NCBI RefSeq assembly: GCF_010686705.1
Contig: NZ_JAAGWY010000002.1
Location: 86,001-150,000 of the forward strand
Source of the DNA: Leifsonia tongyongensis
GTDB taxonomy: Bacteria > Actinomycetota > Actinomycetes > Actinomycetales > Microbacteriaceae
DNA: 64,000 nt
Reading direction: 5' to 3'
The notes under the pieces are model-generated. The model was not told the origin of the DNA. It was given only the letters and a program-made list of their open reading frames with translations, and did no database searches. The first letter of the stretch is position 1, and each line of letters opens with the position of its first letter. A program made the translations under genes and the position numbers. Positions 60,040-64,000 of this stretch are shown here, one piece after another.

Positions 60040-60463
60040 ATTCGAGTACGGACCGGTCGAGATCTTCCTGATCGGCTTCGACGGCGAGCGCCCGGGGCCC
60101 GACGTGGTCAACGCGATCGTCGAACTCGTCAACTCGGGAGTGGTCAGGCTGCTCGACCTGCTCTTCGTGACGCGCTCCTACGAGACAGGCGATGTGGTCG
60201 TCCTCGAGGTGGACGAGGTGGCGGACGCGTACGGGCTCCCCGAGTTCGAACTCCTCGAAGTCGGCATCGCCGGCGAGGAGGACGTCTCCGACTTCGCCGG
60301 CGACCTCGAACCGGGAACATCGGCGGCGCTCCTCGTCGTCGAGCACGCCTGGGCCCGCAATTTCGCGGAGGCCCTTTTCAACGCAGGCGGGGCGGTGCTG
60401 CGCACGGAGCGCATCCCTGCTCCTGTCGTCAACGAGATCGCCGCTTTGAGCGGCGTCGAGTAG
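60032..60463 (+). CDS. DUF6325-like hypothetical protein
   Basis: A 143-aa soluble protein. FEYGPVEIFLIGFDGERPGPDV, VVRLLDLLFVTRSYETGDVVVLEVDEV and GTSAALLVVEHAWARNFAEAL make an alpha/beta fold much like DUF1269 proteins without the glycine zipper. No cysteines. It resembles DUF6325 from memory; function unknown. ATG 60032 has only a weak G-run before it and probably depends on coupling from the 17-codon ORF. The gene precedes a SHOCT-domain gene by 21 bases. Confidence 0.8.
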   Translation: MAEFEYGPVEIFLIGFDGERPGPDVVNAIVELVNSGVVRLLDLLFVTRSYETGDVVVLEVDEVADAYGLPEFELLEVGIAGEEDVSDFAGDLEPGTSAALLVVEHAWARNFAEALFNAGGAVLRTERIPAPVVNEIAALSGVE

Positions 60464-60484
60464 ATCGTCCGAAGGAGGACAGAC

Positions 60485-60841
60485 ATGTTGGGTCGACGGA
60501 TGGGTCGAGGCGGCCTGGTGCGCGCGGCAGCCACAACGGCGGTCGTCGCAGGAACGGCGACGGCGGTTTCGGGGGGCATACGCGGGCGCCAGGAGGCGAG
60601 TCAGCAGCAGGCGGCGGAAGCGCAGGCCTACGAGCAACAGCAGCAGCAGGCGCAGATGCAGTACGCGGCGCAGCAGGCTGTCGCGGCGCAGCAGGCGCAG
60701 CAGGCGGCGGCAGCTCCGGCGCCTGCGGCAGCGCCCTCGAACGACATGATGGCGCAGTTGCAGAACCTCGCCTCCATGCACTCGCAGGGCATCCTCTCCG
60801 ATGAGGAGTTCGCCGCAGCTAAGGCCAAGCTCCTCGGCTGA
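60485..60841 (+). CDS. SHOCT-domain protein with Gln-rich linker
   Basis: A 118-aa protein. A basic start (MLGRRMGRGGLVRAAATTA) is followed by a long Gln/Ala-rich segment (about 38-85, with AYEQQQQQAQMQYAA) and a C-terminal SHOCT domain LQNLASMHSQGILSDEEFAAAKAKLLG, a short two-helix module often at protein ends. ATG 60485 follows GAAGGAGG. The partner of the DUF6325-like protein in many actinobacteria; function unknown. A perfect terminator follows. Confidence 0.85.
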   Translation: MLGRRMGRGGLVRAAATTAVVAGTATAVSGGIRGRQEASQQQAAEAQAYEQQQQQAQMQYAAQQAVAAQQAQQAAAAPAPAAAPSNDMMAQLQNLASMHSQGILSDEEFAAAKAKLLG

Positions 60842-60861
60842 GTTGTCGAGCAGCCTGGTTG

Positions 60862-60902
60862 TCAAAAATGGCTAGTGCGCGCGCGCCACTAGCCATTTTT
60901 GA
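60862..60902. terminator. Bidirectional rho-independent terminator
   Basis: A perfect 16-bp stem (60862-60877 TCAAAAATGGCTAGTG against 60887-60902) with a 9-base CGCGCGCGC loop, ending in ATTTTT on the plus strand and in AAAAAT, read as ATTTTT, on the minus strand. It serves the SHOCT gene and the convergent SDR gene. Confidence 0.93.
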
Positions 60903-60924
60903 TGAATCGATGGGGATGCGGGGA

Positions 60925-62010
60925 TCAGACCGCCGACCAGCCTCCGTCGGAGGGCAGGACGACCCCGTTGACGTTCACGCCGTCGTCGCTCAGCAGGAAG
61001 GTGATCGACGCGGCGAGGGCGTCCGCCTCGACCGGGTCGGGCAACACGGTCATCGCGAGCTGGACCCGCTCGGCGCCGAGCGTGGACGCGAACCGAGCCT
61101 CGATGTTCGTGATGGTCGGGCCCGGAGCGACGGCGTTGACACGGATACCGCTGGGGCCGTACATGAACGCGCTGCTCTTCGTCAGGCCGGCGACCGCGTG
61201 CTTGGAGGCGGTGTAGGCGGCGCCCGCGGCGGAACCGCGCAGGGCGGCCTCGGATGCGATGTTGACGATCGATCCGTACGCCTGGGCGAGCATCGTGGGA
61301 ATTACCGCGCGCGTCAGCTTCATCGTGCCTTCGACGTTGATCGCGAAAACCCGGCGCCACACGTCGTCGCTGACCTCGTGGACCGGCGTCATGTCGTCCA
61401 TGATCCCGGCGACGTTGGCCAGCCCGTCGATCCTGTCGCCGGCTGCTGCGACGATCGCGGCGATCGCGGCCTCGTCGGTGATGTCTCCGGTGACGGCGAC
61501 GATCTGCGCATCCGGAAGCTCAGCGACGAAGTCGTCGAGTCGCTCGCGCGAGATGTCGACGGCGATGACGCGGCCGCCTTCGCGCGCGATGCGGGATGCG
61601 GTGGCGCGGCCGATGCCGGAGCCTGCGCCCGTCACGATGACGGTCTTGCCGCTGAACCGACCATCGGTGACCTTCTCGACCCACTCGGGGGTCTCGGCGG
61701 CGGGGGTCTCGGCAGCGGGGGCGCCGTGCTCGGCGTCATCGGTCGCGCCGCCGTCTCCGGTGGCTGCCTCGGCGCCGGCAGGCACCTCTCCTGCGGCAGC
61801 GCGCGCCACGAGGTCGTCGATCATCTCTGCGGTGAACGCGCCCTGGCTGAGCTTGATGAGGCGCTTGAGCGCAAGGCGGCGCACCGGCTTCATAACGGAT
61901 GCGTTCTGGCCGGCCTGTGCGAGCAGCTCGTTCATGATCGGTCCGCCGATGGGGTCGTCGAGCCAGGTCCCGATCGAGGAATCGCCGGTCAGTCGGGTTG
62001 TTGTGGGCAT
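60925..62010 (-). CDS. SDR oxidoreductase with N-terminal helical extension
   Basis: A 361-aa protein. Residues 1-75 form a helical extension (SIGTWLDDPIGGPIMNELL, ALKRLIKLSQGAFTAEMIDDL), residues 76-110 are an Ala/Glu-rich linker, and residues 120-361 are a classic short-chain dehydrogenase with GAGSGIG (128-134), Ser253, Tyr266 and Lys270 (SKHAV). The extension resembles the small helical end of some actinobacterial glycosidases and esterases. ATG 62010 has AGGAGG upstream. The TetR gene at 62091 is divergent from it, with a perfect CTACCGGACA dyad between, so it is the likely repressor target. Substrate unknown. Confidence 0.9.
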   Translation of the reverse strand: MPTTTRLTGDSSIGTWLDDPIGGPIMNELLAQAGQNASVMKPVRRLALKRLIKLSQGAFTAEMIDDLVARAAAGEVPAGAEAATGDGGATDDAEHGAPAAETPAAETPEWVEKVTDGRFSGKTVIVTGAGSGIGRATASRIAREGGRVIAVDISRERLDDFVAELPDAQIVAVTGDITDEAAIAAIVAAAGDRIDGLANVAGIMDDMTPVHEVSDDVWRRVFAINVEGTMKLTRAVIPTMLAQAYGSIVNIASEAALRGSAAGAAYTASKHAVAGLTKSSAFMYGPSGIRVNAVAPGPTITNIEARFASTLGAERVQLAMTVLPDPVEADALAASITFLLSDDGVNVNGVVLPSDGGWSAV

Positions 62011-62054
62011 GGGGGTTGTTCCTCCTGATTCGTGGGGAGCGTAGACGGGTGCTC

Positions 62055-62078
62055 CTACCGGACATCCTTGTCCGGTAG
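62055..62078. promoter_or_regulatory. TetR operator between SDR and TetR genes
   Basis: CTACCGGACA-TCCT-TGTCCGGTAG has perfect 10-bp arms and a 4-base centre, and ends just before the TetR -10 box. Confidence 0.85.
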
Positions 62079-62084
62079 TACGCT
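62079..62084 (+). promoter_or_regulatory. -10 box (TACGCT) of the TetR leaderless promoter
   Basis: Six bases (ACACCC) before GTG 62091 and directly after the operator. Confidence 0.6.
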
Positions 62085-62090
62085 ACACCC

Positions 62091-62654
62091 GTGCCGGACA
62101 ATCTGAAAGCAAACCGCGGACCGAGCGCCGGCCCCGCCAACCGGCGTGCACTGATCGCTGCAGCCCGCGACGTCTTCGCCGAATCCGGGTTCAGCGCGCC
62201 GCTCAGCGCGGTCGCGCGTCGCGCCGGCGTCGGCCAGGGCAGCCTGTACCGGCACTTCCCTGATCGGATCTCCCTCGCCGTCGCCGTCTTCGACGACAAC
62301 ATCAACGAACTCGAGGCGCTCGGCTCCAGCAAGGATGCGACACTGAGCGACCTCTTCGACGGTGTCACCGAGCAGGCGCTCGGGTCGACGGCACTGATCG
62401 AGGTGGTCTCGTCGAACCTCGGTGATCCGCGCGCCGAACACCTGGCCGAGCGCGTCGGTACGGTCGTCGAGGCTGTCCTCGTGCGCGACAAGGCCGCCGG
62501 CCGGGTGGGAACCCACGTCTCGAGCGCCGACGTCATGCTCGCCTTCTCGATGCTGGCCTTCCTGCTCGCGCGGACCGCAGCGGATGAACGTGGCCCGGTC
62601 GCCGCGCACGCCCGCTCGATCTTCGAGGCCTCCTTCGCTCCCCGCGCGAGCTGA
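62091..62654 (+). CDS. TetR-family regulator
   Basis: A 187-aa repressor. The HTH has SAPLSAVARRAGVGQGSLYRHF at residues about 37-58 after the RRALIAAARDVFAESG start of the family. The C-terminal domain is shorter than average. GTG 62091 is probably the first base of the mRNA. It is divergent from the SDR gene with one perfect operator between, so it controls the SDR and itself. It converges with a second TetR gene, 23 bases apart. Confidence 0.9.
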   Translation: MPDNLKANRGPSAGPANRRALIAAARDVFAESGFSAPLSAVARRAGVGQGSLYRHFPDRISLAVAVFDDNINELEALGSSKDATLSDLFDGVTEQALGSTALIEVVSSNLGDPRAEHLAERVGTVVEAVLVRDKAAGRVGTHVSSADVMLAFSMLAFLLARTAADERGPVAAHARSIFEASFAPRAS

Positions 62655-62681
62655 CGCTCGCCGTCGGGCAGTTGGCGTCAG
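62651..62681. terminator. Inverted repeat over two convergent stop codons
   Basis: CTGACGC (62651-62657) and GCGTCAG (62675-62681) are perfect arms that contain the two opposite TGA stop codons. A second pairing, CTCGCC with GGCGAG, overlaps it. Confidence 0.5.
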
Positions 62682-63316
62682 GCGAGGAGTGCCGACTCCA
62701 GGGACTCGGCGATGTAGCGTCCGAAGCGCTCGGCCGACCATCCGGACCGGAGCACCAGCAGCTCGAACAGCTCGGGTGCGCTGAATGCCCACAGGACATC
62801 GGTCGCCTCGGCGAGGGTGATGCCCGGTCTGAGCTGACCGCGTTCGGCGAGCGACTGCGCGTTGTGCCGCATGCGCGCCCGGCGGTTCGTGTCGCTGTCG
62901 CGCAGCAGCGCGGCCATCTCGGGATCGGATGCCGCCGCATCCCGGACCAGAAGATGGATGGGCGCCACCAGGGGCGCGACCTCGGCGGTGAGCGTTCCCC
63001 ATCCGCGGACGATCGCGCGAGCATCCGCCTCGCTGTTCTGCAGTTCGTCGGACCGGACGGGCGCCGCTGTCGGGCCCGCGCCGAGGAGGCTCTCGTCGTA
63101 GATAGCCCGGACCAGCCCGCCTTTGCCTCCGAAGGCTTTGTAGACGGTGTCGACCGAGAGTTGCGCGTCGTCGGCGATGGTGGCGATCGTGGTCGCTGCG
63201 TACCCGTCGGCGAGGAACCGCTCGCGCGCGGAACGCAGGATCGCCGTGCGGTTGCGATGCGCCTGCGCGCGGCGGGCCCGCGAGTCGTAGGGGCGTCGCT
63301 TCGATTCCGTGGACAT
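62678..63316 (-). CDS. TetR-family regulator
   Basis: A 212-aa repressor. RTAILRSARERFLADGYAATTIATIADDAQLSVDTVYKAFGGK is the N-terminal HTH domain with its start. I use ATG 63316, seven bases after TAGAAT and without a ribosome site; ATG 63325 lies inside that box. It is divergent from the SnoaL-like gene and NmrA-like gene, which it may control, and shares a 60-bp gap with them. Confidence 0.88.
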   Translation of the reverse strand: MSTESKRRPYDSRARRAQAHRNRTAILRSARERFLADGYAATTIATIADDAQLSVDTVYKAFGGKGGLVRAIYDESLLGAGPTAAPVRSDELQNSEADARAIVRGWGTLTAEVAPLVAPIHLLVRDAAASDPEMAALLRDSDTNRRARMRHNAQSLAERGQLRPGITLAEATDVLWAFSAPELFELLVLRSGWSAERFGRYIAESLESALLA

Positions 63317-63323
63317 GAGATTC

Positions 63324-63329
63324 ATTCTA
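63324..63329 (-). promoter_or_regulatory. -10 box (TAGAAT) of a leaderless TetR promoter
   Basis: Reads TAGAAT on the minus strand, seven bases before ATG 63316. Confidence 0.5.
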
Positions 63330-63376
63330 TGCTACCGTATTGAATCCAGCTACCAATAATGGAATCGAGGCCTCCC

Positions 63377-63814
63377 ATGCGAGGTTCGACCGATCCGCAG
63401 TCCGTCATCACCCGTCTCGCGGCTGCGACGAACGCCCACGATCTCGACGCCCTGACAGCGTGCTTCGCCGACGACTACGTCAACGTGACCCCGGTGCATC
63501 CGGCCCAGAGTTTCAGCGGCTCGGCCCAGGTCGCACGCAACTGGGCAGCGCTCTTCGGCGCCATCCCCGATCTGCGAGCAGACCTGCTCGCAACCGCCGT
63601 CGACGGGTCGACGGTCTGGAGCGAATGGGAGATGTCCGGTACGCGTCCCGACCGTACCCAGCATCTGATGCGCGGTGTGATCGTCTTCGTCGTCGAGGCC
63701 GACGCCATCGCGTCCGCCCGGTTCTATCTCGAGCCGGTGACCGCATCCGGACCCGACATCGACGGCGCGATCGCTCGCGCAACACACGGTGCCGTTCAGG
63801 ATGCACGGCCATGA
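63377..63814 (+). CDS. SnoaL-like NTF2-fold protein
   Basis: A 145-aa protein of the NTF2-like superfamily, used as polyketide cyclase, isomerase or ligand-binding protein. LAAATNAHDLDALTACFADDYVN is the typical first helix and strand; WSEWEMSGTRPD and FYLEPVTA follow. ATG 63377 has GAGG upstream; the ATG at 63359 is weaker. Its stop overlaps the ATG of the NmrA-like gene (ATGA), so they are co-translated. No substrate can be read. Confidence 0.85.
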   Translation: MRGSTDPQSVITRLAAATNAHDLDALTACFADDYVNVTPVHPAQSFSGSAQVARNWAALFGAIPDLRADLLATAVDGSTVWSEWEMSGTRPDRTQHLMRGVIVFVVEADAIASARFYLEPVTASGPDIDGAIARATHGAVQDARP

Positions 63815-64000
63815 TCCTCGTCACGGGTGCGAGCGGGACGCTCGGCCGGACACTCGTCGCCGACCTGGTCGCACGCGGCGAACAGGTCCGGGTGCTGACC
63901 CGGGATGCGTCGCGGGTCCCGGCCGACGGGGTCGAGGTCGTCGTCGCCGACCTCCGCGACACGCCCGCGGTCGAACGCGCGATGAATGGCTGCGAGGTCG
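63811..64000 (+). CDS. NmrA-like NAD(P)-binding protein, 3' end cut off
   Basis: The first 63 codons of an atypical-SDR/NmrA-type protein. The start MILVTGASGTLGRTLVADL carries the glycine loop GASGTLG, and VRVLTRDASRV is the next strand with the acidic VVVADLRDT. Coupled to the SnoaL-like gene by an ATGA overlap. The rest lies outside the window. Confidence 0.85.
   Translation, partial: MILVTGASGTLGRTLVADLVARGEQVRVLTRDASRVPADGVEVVVADLRDTPAVERAMNGCEV

Noticed and set aside
1-64000. CRISPR arrays, insertion sequences, prophage or rRNA/tRNA genes
   Set aside because: I saw no regularly spaced direct repeats, transposase or phage genes, and no tRNA-like cloverleaf. A tool such as tRNAscan-SE could still find one I missed.

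Overview
The window is high-GC DNA with dense, mostly short-spaced genes, many GTG starts, TetR/MarR/LuxR regulators and TANNNT-type -10 boxes placed right in front of start codons. This points to a free-living actinobacterium. The heavy use of the hexamer GGATGC/GCATCC and the gene content suggest the Microbacteriaceae (Leifsonia/Microbacterium-like), but no rRNA or other marker gene is present to prove it. I see no tRNA, rRNA, insertion sequence, prophage or CRISPR array; the region reads as ordinary chromosome rich in accessory and stress functions.

Layout. 1-2638: two divergent MFS pumps over a dyad-rich promoter. 2535-5747: a nitrilase-family amidohydrolase and an amino-acid/amine permease, divergent from their TetR-type regulator, with two TGAA..TTCA operators between. 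5821-9552: MarR regulator, Rossmann reductase and luciferase-like monooxygenase in one operon, then an epoxide hydrolase. 9697-16060: an MFS pump fused to a monooxygenase-like domain, a large secreted/membrane protein with a Pro-Thr-His stalk, and an animal-type haem peroxidase/dioxygenase. 16213-25475: small membrane proteins, a TetR/DUF4386 pair with two near-perfect operators, a glycosidase, an orphan ScoMcrA-like head domain, three alpha/beta hydrolases, thioredoxin and a thioredoxin-like protein. 25506-29870: cardiolipin synthase, transaldolase, FolE and a SufR-like regulator. 29867-36128: nitronate monooxygenase, HtrA protease, shikimate-dehydrogenase-like protein and an ECF sigma factor with a SnoaL-like tail. 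36197-44004: secreted beta-helix protein, DEAD-box helicase, MFS pumps and a lipoprotein. 44179-50830: a MoxR-type ATPase/VWA pair facing a four-gene envelope operon (two coiled-coil proteins, a membrane protein and an OmpA-like lipoprotein). 50949-54308: a secreted copper-radical oxidase. 54651-64000: TetR/MFS pair, a MalT-type LuxR regulator, a four-ORF cluster ending in a SHOCT protein, an SDR with an N-terminal extension, two TetR regulators and the start of an NmrA-like gene.

The commonest unit is an efflux pump or redox enzyme next to its own repressor, with the operator visible as a perfect dyad between them. The least explained parts are the 44-51 kb ATPase/envelope locus, a family of about 65-bp hairpin repeats (27.2, 41.6, 42.2 and 44.0 kb), a 103-bp element with 21-bp perfect inverted ends (54.5 kb), the 59.7-60.8 kb small-protein cluster with a 17-codon coupling ORF, and a strikingly regular set of apparently leaderless promoters.
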